From Methanohalophilus profundi (GTDB taxonomy: Archaea > Halobacteriota > Methanosarcinia > Methanosarcinales > Methanosarcinaceae), in the NCBI RefSeq assembly GCF_004137855.1, contig NZ_QBKB01000002.1:1375368-1439367 (forward strand): 64,000 nucleotides of DNA, written 5' to 3'. The position numbers and the translations under genes were made by a program. The notes under the pieces were generated by a model that saw only the letters and a list, made by a program, of their open reading frames with translations, was not told the DNA's origin and ran no database searches. Numbering within the stretch: the first letter of the stretch is position 1; every line of letters begins with the position of its first letter. Positions 10,565 to 20,147 of this stretch are shown here, piece after piece.

Positions 10565-12036
10565 AGCTTGCAGACCGGACTCCGGCGCAACCACTCAATG
10601 TCGGACTGATATAATTCACGCAGGTCCTTCAAACCCAATCTCAGCATTGCCAGACGGCTGACACCAAGACCCCATGCCAAAACCGGTTCTTTGATGCCGA
10701 GGGGGTCAGTAACTTCTTTCCTGAATATTCCGGCACCGCCGAGTTCGACCCATCCCAGTTCCTCAATATAAACCTCGGGTTCGACACTGGGCTCTGTATA
10801 GGGGAAATACCCGGGTCTGAACCTGACGTTCTCGAATCCCATCCTGTGATAGAATTCCTTCAGGCATCCCAGCAGGTTGGCAAAGGACATGTTCCTGTCC
10901 ATTACCACACCTTCCAGCTGCTCGAATTCAGGGGTATGTGTGGGATCAATTGTTTCCCGGCGATAGGCCCTGTCTATACAGAAAGCTTTGACCGGTGGCT
11001 CGGGATTATCTGCCAGGTGTTTGATACTGACCGAGGTGGTATGGGTGCGCAAGACGTTGCGTTTTGCGACATCACTATCCCATTTGCCGCCCCATCCCCT
11101 GGATTCAATGTCACCGCCCTTTTCGTGCATGGAACATACCGTTTCCAAGTATTCGCCCGGCAACTCTGACCGGGATTCCAGATGGAATGTATCCTGCATT
11201 TCCCGGGCAGGGTGGTCCTGTGGCTGGAATAGGGCGTCAAAATTCCAGAAAGAGCTCTGTATAATATCTCCCTTGATTTCGGTGAATCCCATTTCCAGAA
11301 ATATCTGGCGCATCTGGTCGATCAGGCGCTGGTAGGGATGAACTTTTGCTGCAAAAACTTTTTTTTGGCGGTTTGTCAATATTGTATGGTCGAAAAGTCT
11401 TGTTCTTCCATACCCCGCTTTTGAGCATCCGGGAGGTCAGCTGGGTGATATCTTCGGTAAGTTCTAGACCGGAAGCAGCGATTTTTGCCCCTCAGATGTA
11501 ATTGTTATAGTACGGTTTTTGGTTTCTTCTTTTTCTACCAGTTTGCGTTTGACCAGGTCCTTCATAACTTTCTGGTCAATTCCGGTTTCTTCAAGGGGCA
11601 CTGCCTTTTCACCGAGTTTTGCCAGGGCAATCTCGTCTGCGGTTTCGGATACATCTGCTGTGGGTATGATATTCCCTTTCTCAATGGATGCCCAGCCTTT
11701 TCTCTTGAGCCATCCGGTTGCAATTCCCACCATCCCGGGAGAAAGCATTTCCTGCAGGTCCTTTATGGAAGTGGGGCCGTCAATCCTGTTGAGCACCTGT
11801 CTTTCAGGGAGTCCCTTCTCGGCATATTCGGTTCCTTCTGAACTGAGGTGATATTTTTCCGACACTTCATCCTTAACTTCTGCAAGCCCCTTTTCTTCAA
11901 GTAAAAAGGAGGCCTGGGTAGCATTTTCTATTTTCAGGGATGTTGCGTTGGCTATGTCCCCGGGACTTGCAGTACCTTTTTGTTCGAGGAAGAGAAGTAC
12001 TTCCTTTTCATTCAATGTAAGATTGAGGTTTTCCAT
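10561..12036 (-). CDS. pheS: Phenylalanyl-tRNA synthetase alpha subunit, two frameshifts
   Basis: PheS carries the catalytic core that charges tRNA-Phe. The N-terminal part (11464-12036) has the winged-helix tRNA-binding repeats. The catalytic part (10561 to about 11379) has class II motifs: [20 protein letters not shown], the [10 protein letters not shown] segment and [13 protein letters not shown]. In between, the third frame carries [18 protein letters not shown], which belongs to the same protein. Two indels repair it: one A missing in the run at 11482-11486 and one extra A in the 8-base run at 11359-11366 (coding-strand bases). The repaired length is about 492 residues, normal for archaea. 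ATG 12036 has GGGAG upstream. Confidence 0.87.
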
Positions 12037-12054
12037 AGTATCTCCCATTAAGTA

Positions 12055-13352
12055 TCAGAGTCCGTATTCTTCAAGTCTCTCGCGTGCCAGTTCCCTTTTT
12101 TCCTGATGGTCTTTGAGGAATTCTGCCATGCGTTCTGCTGCCAGGCCCTTGCAACTTCCGCACATGCGACTGCCATCCAAACATTCGGAATGGATATGTG
12201 CCAGTTCACCGTCGTCGTCACTAAGATGGAATACGAGTAACTCATAGACAGAACATTCGTCGGGCTGTCCTCCGAGTTCTTTTTGCTCTTTCAGGGTCAT
12301 ACGCCCGCCAGTCTTTGCCTTCTTAACCTTGCGGGCGCCGTCATCCGGATCATCGGTAAGGGCAATCAGGCTGTCAGGTACACTGCTTGACATCTTGCCC
12401 CCCTGCAAACCGGACATAAAGCGATGATAGGTAGAAGCCGGTGGGAGGAATCCATATCCTCCGTTATTCATTTCGACTTCCATTGTGATTTCCTTAAGTT
12501 TGGTCAGGTCGTCCACGCCAAAGATATCCACATGCCCCTCGAACAGTTTCGTATCCCAGGGCAATGCTTCTGAAACCTCTTCAAGTGCATCAACAGGTGC
12601 GGTCTTGCTTCGGACACTGACAAAGGGCACGTTATTCTTATCCGTCCTTTCCTCGATAAGGAACATGTTCATCTTGTTGGCAAGTCCCCGGGTGAGTCTC
12701 ATGTGCGGGTCCTGATCGGCCCCCGCGGGAACAACTGTCGGCTTGGGTCCGCCGAATTCTTCAAGTTCGGGCTGGAGAATATCCGCACTCTGGGAGAGGG
12801 CACTGACCATATGTGCTATATTGGTCTGGCCATTGAATCCATAGATTGCACTTAGTTCCGAGAAATTTGCCTTGACACCCAGTTCAAATGCCAGATCCTT
12901 TACATTTTTGGATTGGGACTGGAAATAAATATGCCCCTCTGGTTCAAATCCCAGTGCAATAAGGCTAAGGATATATTCCTCAATTCCAATCTGTTTACAT
13001 TTTTCCCAGGAAATCCCCTGACTGAATATGCTTCCCTGTCGGCAATACCTACAAAAGCCTCACCGCCCATCTTCTGGTGCCAGATGATCTGGTCCATGAC
13101 CATTTTTCCGCCGAGATGGACTTTTCCGGAAGGCATGAACCCGCTCATTACCGCAAAAGGGTCATTGTCGTTCATGGCCCGGGTAATCATGTCATAATCC
13201 CTGTGACCAAAGATAATCTTCCTTCTCATGTAAGCGCTGGGTTGCTCGATCCGGGGCAGAAGTTCATCAAAACGCTGTATTCCAAACTCATCGAACAATT
13301 TCGAATAGTCGTCGATATTTGACGAGCCCCATGGATCTAGTTTCACATTCAT
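12055..13352 (-). CDS. trpS: Tryptophanyl-tRNA synthetase, frameshifted
   Basis: A class I synthetase with the HIGH-like [13 protein letters not shown] and the KMSKS-like [11 protein letters not shown], together with FGHRDYDMI, typical of archaeal TrpRS. The frame from 13352 loses similarity after SVRG. One missing G at the run in 13015-13018 (plus-strand C) gives the conserved [19 protein letters not shown] and joins the frame ending at 12055. The full protein is about 432 residues. ATG 13352 is preferred over an upstream TTG because GAGGAT lies just before it. pheS follows 18 bases downstream, so the two synthetases probably share a transcript. Confidence 0.87.
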
Positions 13353-13397
13353 GCATATCCTCAAGATTAATCTGGTTTATTTTGTCATTGGTATGAT

Positions 13398-14588
13398 TTA
13401 TTCGATTTTGTCAAATGGATAGGGAGGGACAACTCCATCTGGAATCTTTTCCACAAGTTCAAGATATTGTGGCATCTGCATCTGGCAGAATACATCCCCT
13501 GATTCAAATCGGGGGGCTTTTTTCATGTTCTTCCAGATGTCTCTTAACTGTTGGTCCTGGATGTTCCCAAAACTGAATGGTATATATGGGCAGGGCTTAA
13601 CCGATCCGTCCACACAAATGTGCATCCAGCGCTGAGCCGCCATGCAACCCAGCATCTCACCTTCAAAATAACTATTGGTAAATATTCTGGGGCCAGTTTC
13701 TGTGGAATTGGCCTTGTGGTGCATTTCAAGGACTTTTTCCCTGTCCTCAGATGAGATAATAGGATCACCCTTTTTTTTCGGAGCACTTTCCCAGATTGAA
13801 AATTCGCTCACTCCCATCTCTGTCGCAAAAGCATAGAGTTGTGGAAGTTCATCCATATTTTTCGGGGAGGCATGGGTGCACATGGTGACTAATAAACCAG
13901 CATCAAGTCCATATTTAATGGCAGCTGTAGCCATATCAAATGCCCCCTCAAGTCTTCTTACTGCATTGTGCTTTTCGGGATTGGTGGAATATATACTGAC
14001 CAGAAGATTATGCAGTCCAGCTTCCTTTAGTTTTCTTGCCGTCTGGGGACTCATATCTGTTCCAGGTGTGTACATATTAACAATTGCACGTTCTTTGTCA
14101 ACATACTCTATTAGTTCAAAAATATCTTCCCTGAGAAGAGGATCTCCCTCTGTAAAAATAATTATGAATGCACCCATATCAAGAGCATCATCTATTGTTT
14201 TCTTGACAGTTTCTGTGTCAAGATCTTCCTCTCCACCACTTATAATGCAATGGTCACAATTACATTTGCATTTTCGTGTGATTTCAAAAGAAACAGTTTC
14301 AGGTACTCGTCTCCCCAAAGCATGCTGTACTTCAGCATTAAGGAGTCTTTTAAAAGGACCGCTCGGAATTGGAGGCAGCCAGGTAGAAGCAATTACCCTG
14401 TCCTTGCCCATATGTACGGGCTTTTCTTCCCGTAATCTTTCATTAATTTTTTTCAGGATAGGTGAGCAGGCATATTTAAGCTGGCCCCGGGAATTTAACT
14501 GTAAAGAGCCGTTTGAATTTTCGAGGTCAATGTTTAGGCCCGGAATCGAAAATACATTGATTCCCTGGCCCTTTTCATCGACTGACAT
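13398..14588 (-). CDS. Radical SAM protein with SPASM-like C-terminus
   Basis: A 396-residue radical SAM enzyme. The cluster motif is CKCNCDHC (CxxxCxxC) about 100 residues in. It is followed by a TIM-barrel region with TEGDPLLREDI in place of the usual GGEP. The C-terminal part has further cysteines (EGEMLGCMAAQR, GSVKPCPYIPFSFGN, DVFCQM) that look like a SPASM auxiliary-cluster domain. This arrangement is shared with AhbC/AhbD heme enzymes, PqqE and many uncharacterised methanogen proteins; the substrate cannot be told here. It lies 45 bases upstream of trpS. Confidence 0.8.
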   Translation of the reverse strand: MSVDEKGQGINVFSIPGLNIDLENSNGSLQLNSRGQLKYACSPILKKINERLREEKPVHMGKDRVIASTWLPPIPSGPFKRLLNAEVQHALGRRVPETVSFEITRKCKCNCDHCIISGGEEDLDTETVKKTIDDALDMGAFIIIFTEGDPLLREDIFELIEYVDKERAIVNMYTPGTDMSPQTARKLKEAGLHNLLVSIYSTNPEKHNAVRRLEGAFDMATAAIKYGLDAGLLVTMCTHASPKNMDELPQLYAFATEMGVSEFSIWESAPKKKGDPIISSEDREKVLEMHHKANSTETGPRIFTNSYFEGEMLGCMAAQRWMHICVDGSVKPCPYIPFSFGNIQDQQLRDIWKNMKKAPRFESGDVFCQMQMPQYLELVEKIPDGVVPPYPFDKIE

Positions 14589-14605
14589 TGGGTTTTGCTC
14601 CTTAA

Positions 14606-15214
14606 TTATGCCTTTTCTGCAAAAGCCAGGTTTCCACTGATCTTTTTGATCCTGATCTTTAAGACGTCGCCCTTGGCAGTACCAGGAACGAAAATAGTGA
14701 ATTTTGCCATCTTGGCGATTCCGTCTCCCTTGGAACCTACAGCATCAATCTTGACTTCATATTCTTTCCCTTCCTCAAGAGCGGATTCGGGAGTAGGTGC
14801 AGTAGCTTTCCTTTTCTTGACAGGCCTGTGCGCACCACATGCGGCACATTTCATCATTAGGACTCTGTCTACCTTCACAAGTTCCGTATCTGGCCTGTTG
14901 CATTCCGAACATATGACATATTCATCAACATAGGCATTTATGTTGGATTTGATAGCCTGGACAGGGAACTTCCCCTGGAATATGGCCTTGCCACCTTCGA
15001 CCTTACCGGCGGTACCCAGCTCCCTTGTGAGGTATTTCATCAGATGATCTGCATCACGGTTAAGGACACTTCTAATCTGTGCAAAATTGTCCAATACCGT
15101 TGTTTTTCCCTCAATATAGATTTTGGGTTCCGGAATTACAAAACGCTCATCTGTTGTTTCGGTTTCCGGCAGGTTTTCCATTGCCCGGTCAAGCAAGGAT
15201 TCATAATCTTCCAT
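14606..15214 (-). CDS. Translation initiation factor aIF2 subunit beta with TRAM domain
   Basis: A 202-residue protein. Residues about 1-135 are aIF2 beta: the core [17 protein letters not shown] and the zinc ribbon [11 protein letters not shown]...CAACGAH. The last 60 residues are a TRAM RNA-binding domain ([35 protein letters not shown]). The beta subunit stabilises ternary complexes of aIF2 and initiator tRNA; the TRAM domain probably adds RNA contacts. The coordinates put it 17 bases upstream of the radical SAM gene and 26 bases downstream of L10e. Confidence 0.93.
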   Translation of the reverse strand: MEDYESLLDRAMENLPETETTDERFVIPEPKIYIEGKTTVLDNFAQIRSVLNRDADHLMKYLTRELGTAGKVEGGKAIFQGKFPVQAIKSNINAYVDEYVICSECNRPDTELVKVDRVLMMKCAACGAHRPVKKRKATAPTPESALEEGKEYEVKIDAVGSKGDGIAKMAKFTIFVPGTAKGDVLKIRIKKISGNLAFAEKA

Positions 15215-15240
15215 AAGTGTTCCCTCCTCAAAAGCTGGTT

Positions 15241-15759
15241 TTATTGTACCAGCTCTGCGCCTTCATCAACAACAATTCTTATTGGTGTTGGAAGCTTCTG
15301 TCCTGCTCTTTTAAGTGCAGCTTTTGCATGCTTGAAGTTCTTCTTATTGACAGAAACAGTGAATATCTTCTGCCCTGCAGAGACTCTTGCTGCAGTACCT
15401 ACAGCTTTTCCGAATGCTTTTCTCATACCACTGGATACACGGTCTGCACCTGCGCCAGTTGCCTGCTTGTTTTCTCTCAGGACCTCGTGAGGGTAAACTC
15501 TTAATTTGAAATGGTAACTGATACGACCTACTTTGGAGATCATATGCCTGTTAGCTGATATCCTTGCTGCTTCGAGAGCTGTGTGTCTCATCTGACATTT
15601 CTCTTCAGATATAAGTGACATTTTGACCTGGAAATCTGCAGTCTTGTTTCCCATGTCGTAGTGTATTACCTGGCTTCCCGGAACACCACCCATATACTTT
15701 CTGCGTGTATATGAGCGCTGTTTAATGTTCCTGTACATACTTGCTGGTTTTCTTGTCAT
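15241..15759 (-). CDS. rpl10e: Large ribosomal subunit protein L10e (uL16)
   Basis: A 172-residue protein beginning [20 protein letters not shown], with the conserved [17 protein letters not shown] and [20 protein letters not shown] loops of the archaeal and eukaryotic L10e/L16 family. It sits near the peptidyl-transferase centre and takes part in tRNA positioning. It is probably the first gene of a run with aIF2 beta. The 224 bases upstream, to moaB on the other strand, are A/T-rich and should hold divergent promoters. Confidence 0.96.
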   Translation of the reverse strand: MTRKPASMYRNIKQRSYTRRKYMGGVPGSQVIHYDMGNKTADFQVKMSLISEEKCQMRHTALEAARISANRHMISKVGRISYHFKLRVYPHEVLRENKQATGAGADRVSSGMRKAFGKAVGTAARVSAGQKIFTVSVNKKNFKHAKAALKRAGQKLPTPIRIVVDEGAELVQ

Positions 15760-15983
15760 GGACTAAAGCCTCCTTGGAATGATAATGATGTAGAATTATC
15801 CCATTCTCGAAGTTTTGGTTTCTTATTGAGATTTACATATTTTAATGTATTGATGGGATGGTGTACTATCTTATATTGCCCTCCATATTGCCTGGTAGTT
15901 TATAAGTCTTATCGGTCATTTGTTGTATTTGTAAAGGGTATGCAGCAGAATTATAATATATGCAGTTTTCTATATGTTCTTTT

Positions 15984-16520
15984 ATGAGCTCCAGCACCAA
16001 AGAGCATAAAAAAGGGACTGATAAAGCATATTCTTTTAGTCTTGTAACCATCTCAACTTCTCGTTTTAATACATATGGGCCCACAGAAACTCCTTCTGCT
16101 GCGGATGATGTCTCGGGGCAACTAATGTCAGACCTTATAAAGGCTGCCCACAACAATGTATTGTGCTATAGTCTTGTGGCAGATAATATCCCAGAGATAA
16201 GGAAAGAAGTCCTGTCAGCGATATTTAATGGAGCCGATGTTGTGATTACTACCGGCGGGACGGGTTTGTCTGCCTCCGATGTGACCATTGAAGCCCTTTG
16301 CCCGCTATTTGAAAAGGAACTTGAAGGCTTCGGAGAACTTTTCCGCCTTAAAAGTCTGGATCAGATAGGGTCTGCCACAATATTGAGCAGGGCAACTGCA
16401 GGTATTATACAGGGTTGTGCCGTATTCTGCCTTCCTGGTTCACCAAAGGCAGTGGAACTTGCAGTTGAGGAAATCGTAATTCCTGAAGCCGGGCATATAG
16501 TAAAACATGCAAGATCGTAA
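15984..16520 (+). CDS. moaB: Molybdenum cofactor biosynthesis protein MoaB
   Basis: A MogA/MoaB-type adenylyltransferase for molybdopterin. The signature VITTGGTGLSASDVTIEAL is the pterin-binding loop; AVFCLPGSPKAVELAVEEI near the end is also conserved. ATG 15984 is the first start after the weakly conserved N-terminal leader; an ATG at 15960 gives eight more residues. The length of 178 is usual. Molybdopterin would serve formylmethanofuran dehydrogenase in a methanogen. Confidence 0.88.
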   Translation: MSSSTKEHKKGTDKAYSFSLVTISTSRFNTYGPTETPSAADDVSGQLMSDLIKAAHNNVLCYSLVADNIPEIRKEVLSAIFNGADVVITTGGTGLSASDVTIEALCPLFEKELEGFGELFRLKSLDQIGSATILSRATAGIIQGCAVFCLPGSPKAVELAVEEIVIPEAGHIVKHARS

Positions 16521-16602
16521 TAACCGGGGGTATTATCAGGAATAATGTTATTAAGGGCTATCCTTATATAATAAATTAAAATAGAGAGTTCGGCTGGAGT
16601 AT

Positions 16603-17310
16603 ATGACATCCTATTCACTGGGCATTGAAGAACTTGATAGTATTATCGGGGAAATCCGTGAAGGAAGCAATCTGATGGTAATAGGTCCTCCTATGAGCGG
16701 AAAGGAAGACGTTGCCTACCATATTCTTAAAAACGGTCTCAAAAAGGAAGAGTCTTCGGTCATTGTTTCTACAAGAGAACCGGGTGAACATGTCCTGGAC
16801 TGGTTCACCTCCTTTGACAAAACCATACCTGTATCCAATATCGGGATTGTGGATTGTGTAACAAAGACGCTGGGGATGGCGGCTGATGATACCGATAACA
16901 TAAAACGTGCCTCAAGTCCTGTGGACCTTACCGGTATAGGTGTTCGAATAAGCCAGTTTTTTGAACAATTCTGGATGAAACGCCAGATTTCTCATAATAT
17001 CCTCTGTATTAATTCAGTCTCGACTATTCTTATGTACTCTAATATCCAGACGGTATTTCGCTTCATGCACGTGTTCACAGGCAGAATCAAAGCCATAAAA
17101 GGACTGGGTTTATTCGTACTTGAAGACCAGATGCATGACTCCCGCACAATTGCTACCTTAAAACAACTTTATGATGGTATGATTGAGGTGCAGGAAGAAA
17201 ATGGCAGTCATTACCTACGTGCAGTAGGCATATCTTCCAAACCCACTCCCTGGTTTGAGTATTTGGTGGAAGATGGTTCGATATCCATTCAGGGCATTAA
17301 GGAAGACTGA
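16603..17310 (+). CDS. RecA/RAD55-like (KaiC-family) ATPase of unknown function
   Basis: A 235-residue single-domain P-loop protein of the KaiC/RAD55 group. It opens SLGIEELDSIIGEIREGS, followed by Walker A VIGPPMSGKEDVAY, in which the usual GK-T/S is replaced by GKE. VIVSTREPGEHVLDWF follows, and LCINSVSTILMYS fits a Walker B strand. Such short archaeal proteins (also called GvpD-like or DUF7504) are often regulatory or signalling ATPases. The altered P-loop suggests weak hydrolysis. Confidence 0.75.
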   Translation: MTSYSLGIEELDSIIGEIREGSNLMVIGPPMSGKEDVAYHILKNGLKKEESSVIVSTREPGEHVLDWFTSFDKTIPVSNIGIVDCVTKTLGMAADDTDNIKRASSPVDLTGIGVRISQFFEQFWMKRQISHNILCINSVSTILMYSNIQTVFRFMHVFTGRIKAIKGLGLFVLEDQMHDSRTIATLKQLYDGMIEVQEENGSHYLRAVGISSKPTPWFEYLVEDGSISIQGIKED

Positions 17311-17372
17311 ATGCTTTTCTTTAAGTTAGTTATATATACTTCATGCAGGTCCCTATAGGCAGGTGTTATTTG

Positions 17373-17630
17373 ATGGATAAAGATAAAATAAGGAAATTTA
17401 GGTCGCAAGCAACTCACCTGAAACCCATTCTCACGCTGGGTAAAAAGGGAATTGATGATGCGGTTGTAACTGAATTGAAAAAACAAATTAAAGCCAATCA
17501 TCTTGTCAAGGTAAAAATCCTCAAAAGTTTCCCGGGTGAAAGTATGGATTCAATTGCAGAGGAACTGGCCTCTCTTACATCCACTACCCTGATAGATGTG
17601 CGTGGAAGGGCGATAGTCCTCTACAGGTAA
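17373..17630 (+). CDS. YhbY/CRM-domain RNA-binding protein
   Basis: An 85-residue CRM (CRS1-YhbY) domain protein, which binds rRNA and is linked to ribosome assembly. HLKPILTLGKKGIDDAVVTEL gives the conserved GxxG loop (LGKKG) of the KH-like fold, and the protein ends with VRGRAIVLYR, as is usual for the domain. ATG 17373 is chosen because the domain begins there and AGGTG lies upstream; a further upstream ATG adds ten unlikely residues. The 3' end overlaps the converging DUF190 gene by 10 bases. Confidence 0.88.
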   Translation: MDKDKIRKFRSQATHLKPILTLGKKGIDDAVVTELKKQIKANHLVKVKILKSFPGESMDSIAEELASLTSTTLIDVRGRAIVLYR

Positions 17631-17953
17631 TTAAGCCCTTTTTCCCCTGCTAGGATTTCCACATCCTGCATCACAATGAGTTCATCAGGTATCATTTCCT
17701 TGAGTTCAGGCAGGGTGTTACGCAACTTTTCTTCTTCATCCACGGCCTGTACTATTATGGGGAGGTCCATTCCAAGCCTGAGTATACTTGCTTTATGGAT
17801 TATACTGTGTACTCCATATCCCTCAATTCCCTTGATTGCGGTGGCACCGGCAACATCATTTTTAAGCAAGAACTCGATGATGGCCTGATGGGCACTCTTG
17901 CCTTTGTATGTATCATTTTCACTAAGATAAATTGTCAGTATTTTGGATTGCAT
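17621..17953 (-). CDS. DUF190 PII-like protein
   Basis: A 110-residue DUF190 protein, which has a PII-like ferredoxin fold. The pattern LTIYLSENDTYKGKSAHQAI, GIEGYGVHSIIHKASILRL and LPIIVQAVDEEEKL is characteristic. DUF190 genes are commonly beside crcB fluoride exporters, as here, where two crcB genes lie 30 bases upstream. A regulatory role in fluoride export is inferred from this association alone. Confidence 0.88.
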   Translation of the reverse strand: MQSKILTIYLSENDTYKGKSAHQAIIEFLLKNDVAGATAIKGIEGYGVHSIIHKASILRLGMDLPIIVQAVDEEEKLRNTLPELKEMIPDELIVMQDVEILAGEKGLNYL

Positions 17954-17983
17954 ATGGTCCTCTTTCTTTGTTGACTTCTATTT

Positions 17984-18340
17984 TTAAATTAAGTTTGCCA
18001 TTAACTGCCCGAATCCGGCACCGAGGATGCAGCACACACAGTTAAGCATTATATTTGTAAGAAAACTCCGGTTTGCCTGTTGTTCCAGGAGTGCAAATGA
18101 TTCATATGTAAAAGTGGAAAAAGTGGTGAATGAACCCAGCATGCCTATGTTCAACAGGTAAAGATGCTGCAGGGAGTGGGAATATGTAAGATATGAGAGT
18201 ATTGTTGTACCAATTATGTTTACTGTGAGTGTACCTGTGGGTATATCTGCCTTTTTCGGGGTCATTCCCGCGACTATATATCTGAGAATTGCACCGATAA
18301 ACCCTCCGGTGCCAACAAGTAAATAGCCTGCTGGATCCAT
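17984..18340 (-). CDS. crcB: Fluoride exporter CrcB/Fluc, second subunit
   Basis: A 118-residue membrane protein of the Fluc family with four hydrophobic segments. GGFIGAILRYIVAG at the N-terminus, TLTVNIIGT and FTTFSTFTYES are the conserved fluoride-channel motifs. It follows the first crcB by one base. Such pairs usually form a heterodimer whose subunits insert in opposite orientation. Confidence 0.92.
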   Translation of the reverse strand: MDPAGYLLVGTGGFIGAILRYIVAGMTPKKADIPTGTLTVNIIGTTILSYLTYSHSLQHLYLLNIGMLGSFTTFSTFTYESFALLEQQANRSFLTNIMLNCVCCILGAGFGQLMANLI

Positions 18341-18341
18341 T

Positions 18342-18710
18342 TCACCTGCCCCCGATGTATATTACCAGGCTTCTTGCAAGAAAGATTGCAAATAAACCGG
18401 GTAGCAGATTTATCATCATGTTTGCAATCCCGTATACAGGTTGCATTTGCACAGTCTGTACAATGAATGTGGAGAATGTGGTGAATGCGCCTAAAAACCC
18501 GATGCCTGCAAACATTCGGATGCGTGGGGTTAGATAACCGATATAGTCAGAGTAGAACAGTAATAATCCCAGCAGGAAACTTCCCAGCACATTCACAACC
18601 AGTGTTCCCCGGGTTCCGGGAATCATGGTGGATGTGCCATATCTGCATACAGCTCCCAGGAATCCACCGGTTCCTAGCAAAAAAAGATTGGTAACATCCC
18701 GGTATTCCAT
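18342..18710 (-). CDS. crcB: Fluoride exporter CrcB/Fluc, first subunit
   Basis: A 122-residue Fluc protein with four membrane segments. GGFLGAVCRYGTS, TLVVNVLGSFLLG and FLGAFTTFSTFIVQT carry the Arg, Asn and Phe/Thr/Ser residues that line the fluoride path. It lies 22 bases downstream of the MoaD-like gene, and I see no space for a fluoride riboswitch before it. Paired with the next crcB and DUF190. Confidence 0.92.
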   Translation of the reverse strand: MEYRDVTNLFLLGTGGFLGAVCRYGTSTMIPGTRGTLVVNVLGSFLLGLLLFYSDYIGYLTPRIRMFAGIGFLGAFTTFSTFIVQTVQMQPVYGIANMMINLLPGLFAIFLARSLVIYIGGR

Positions 18711-18732
18711 AGGATTGTCCCACCATTTTTAT

Positions 18733-19008
18733 TTATCCACCGGAAACAGGGGGGAATATAGCGACTTCATCTTTTTCTGTAATCGCTGAATCTGCACCTT
18801 CAAGATGCTGGACATTTTCCCCGTTGATCAGGATGTTTATATATCCTCTGAGTTTTTTGCCATCTTCAAATATAAGTTCTTCAAGATTCGGGTATTTTGT
18901 AATTATTTCATCCAATATCTCAGAAACAGTGTCTCCGTTGACCTCTACCTCGGAAGTTCCGGCCTTTTCCCTGATATTGGCAAACAATCTTACCTTCTTG
19001 GCAGCCAT
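18733..19008 (-). CDS. MoaD/SAMP-like ubiquitin-fold sulfur carrier
   Basis: A 91-residue beta-grasp protein ending in VSGG, the C-terminal diglycine used for thiocarboxylation or conjugation. VRLFANIREKAGTSEVEV and the terminal DEVAIFPPVSGG are the MoaD pattern. It could donate sulfur for molybdopterin or act as a SAMP modifier. ATG 19008 is chosen because the family begins at KKVRLFANI; the longer frame upstream runs into tRNA-Pro. Confidence 0.88.
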   Translation of the reverse strand: MAAKKVRLFANIREKAGTSEVEVNGDTVSEILDEIITKYPNLEELIFEDGKKLRGYINILINGENVQHLEGADSAITEKDEVAIFPPVSGG

Positions 19009-19073
19009 AGTTTTTCCCACGTCAGGCTGGTTTATAAAATATTCGTTAAAATTAGTATTTACATGAAGAATAG

Positions 19074-19152
19074 TGGTGGGATAGCGCGGATTTGAACCGC
19101 AGTCCAAGCGTCCCAAACGCTCGAGGATCGGCCAGGCTACCCTACTATCCCA
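19074..19152 (-). tRNA. tRNA-Pro(TGG), CCA encoded
   Basis: The minus strand folds as a tRNA with acceptor GGGATAG/CTATCCC, T-arm GCGG-TTCAAAT-CCGC, and anticodon stem GAGCG/CGCTT with loop TTTGGGA. The anticodon TGG reads proline codon CCA. The discriminator A at 19077 is followed by genomic CCA (19074-19076). Confidence 0.92.
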
Positions 19153-19236
19153 CATGATATAAGGGCATCCCCCCTAAATGCACTTCTCCTAGATATATCT
19201 AACTATTGAAGGGCGCAGAAGAGGGTGGAAATTGGT

Positions 19237-19800
19237 TCAGTTGCTGTCTCCTTCCCACCTGGGATATACATCATTATCAATATTCAGAAGATCCAGCACC
19301 CGCCCGGCCATGAAATCAATTAAGTCGTCTATTGATTGCGGTTTGTTGTAGAATGCAGGACATGCAGGTAAAACCTGGGTGCCGGATTCCTTGAGCTTGA
19401 GCAGGTTTTCCAGATGTATTCGGCTATAGGGAGTCTCACGCACCATCAGGATGACATTCCTGTCTTCCTTGAGACAGACATCAGCAGCCCTTGTAAGAAG
19501 ATTATCGGAGATTCCGTGTGCAATGGAAGCAGCAGTTTTCATGCTACAAGGGGCTATTACCAAAGCATTGTAAGGATGCGATCCGCTTGCTACAGAAGCT
19601 GTAAAATCTTTTTCCTCGTGCACCTCACAGGCAAGTTTTTCCACCTCTTCGATCTTCCATTTTGTTTCTATATGTATTATTTGCCTGGCTGCAGAGGTTA
19701 TTACCAGGTGTGTATAAATTCCCTTTTCTGCAAATATTTCTAGTAACCTGATTCCGTACTGTGCCCCGGAGGCCCCGCTGATTCCCACTACGACTTCCAT
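19237..19800 (-). CDS. ubiX: UbiX-like flavin prenyltransferase
   Basis: Makes prenylated FMN from FMN and dimethylallyl phosphate for UbiD-type decarboxylases. The N-terminal VVVGISGASGAQYGIRLLE is the flavin-binding motif. IAPCSMKTAASIAHGISDNL and LMVRETPYSRIHLENLL, with the conserved catalytic residues, are diagnostic. ATG 19800 has GAGGAAT just upstream, giving 187 residues. The LpdD-like gene lies one base upstream. No ubiD gene is present in the window. Confidence 0.92.
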   Translation of the reverse strand: MEVVVGISGASGAQYGIRLLEIFAEKGIYTHLVITSAARQIIHIETKWKIEEVEKLACEVHEEKDFTASVASGSHPYNALVIAPCSMKTAASIAHGISDNLLTRAADVCLKEDRNVILMVRETPYSRIHLENLLKLKESGTQVLPACPAFYNKPQSIDDLIDFMAGRVLDLLNIDNDVYPRWEGDSN

Positions 19801-19801
19801 A

Positions 19802-20137
19802 TTATTCCTCAATTATATCTATAAGTTCGTCAACCATAAGTTCTGCGGTATCGCATATTTTACTGATCTCATCAGGCTGTATGTTGTTGAAATGTATTCC
19901 TACAAGGAATACAGTATCCTTTCCGGTTTTCCTGTTAATGCGGCCTGCCTGTGTGTGTGCAATTTTATCATCCCTGTGCCCGGGCAGGGTAATGACCGAG
20001 GAAGCACCTGAATTACCCACAGCAACCGCTCCTATATGCTCATCGCCGCCTGTGAGTGTTACAAGCAAACCGTCTCCAATATTGCGCCATTTAAGAAATA
20101 GTTTCCTTTCCCCAGCTTTTTTTTCAATAAATTCCAC
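19802..20137 (-). CDS. LpdD-like prenylated-flavin chaperone protein
   Basis: A 111-residue protein with LVTLTGGDEHIGAVAVGN, SVITLPGHRDDKIAHTQ and FLVGIHFNNIQPDEI. These match the small LpdD-type proteins that occur beside UbiX and UbiD and are thought to protect or deliver prenylated FMN. The adjacency to ubiX, one base apart, supports this. The biochemical role in archaea is not established. Confidence 0.78.
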   Translation of the reverse strand: MEFIEKKAGERKLFLKWRNIGDGLLVTLTGGDEHIGAVAVGNSGASSVITLPGHRDDKIAHTQAGRINRKTGKDTVFLVGIHFNNIQPDEISKICDTAELMVDELIDIIEE

Positions 20138-20147
20138 TTATATCCCC

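Noticed and set aside
18711-18732. A fluoride riboswitch before the crcB pair
   Set aside because: Only 22 bases separate the MoaD-like stop from the crcB ATG, too few for the aptamer.
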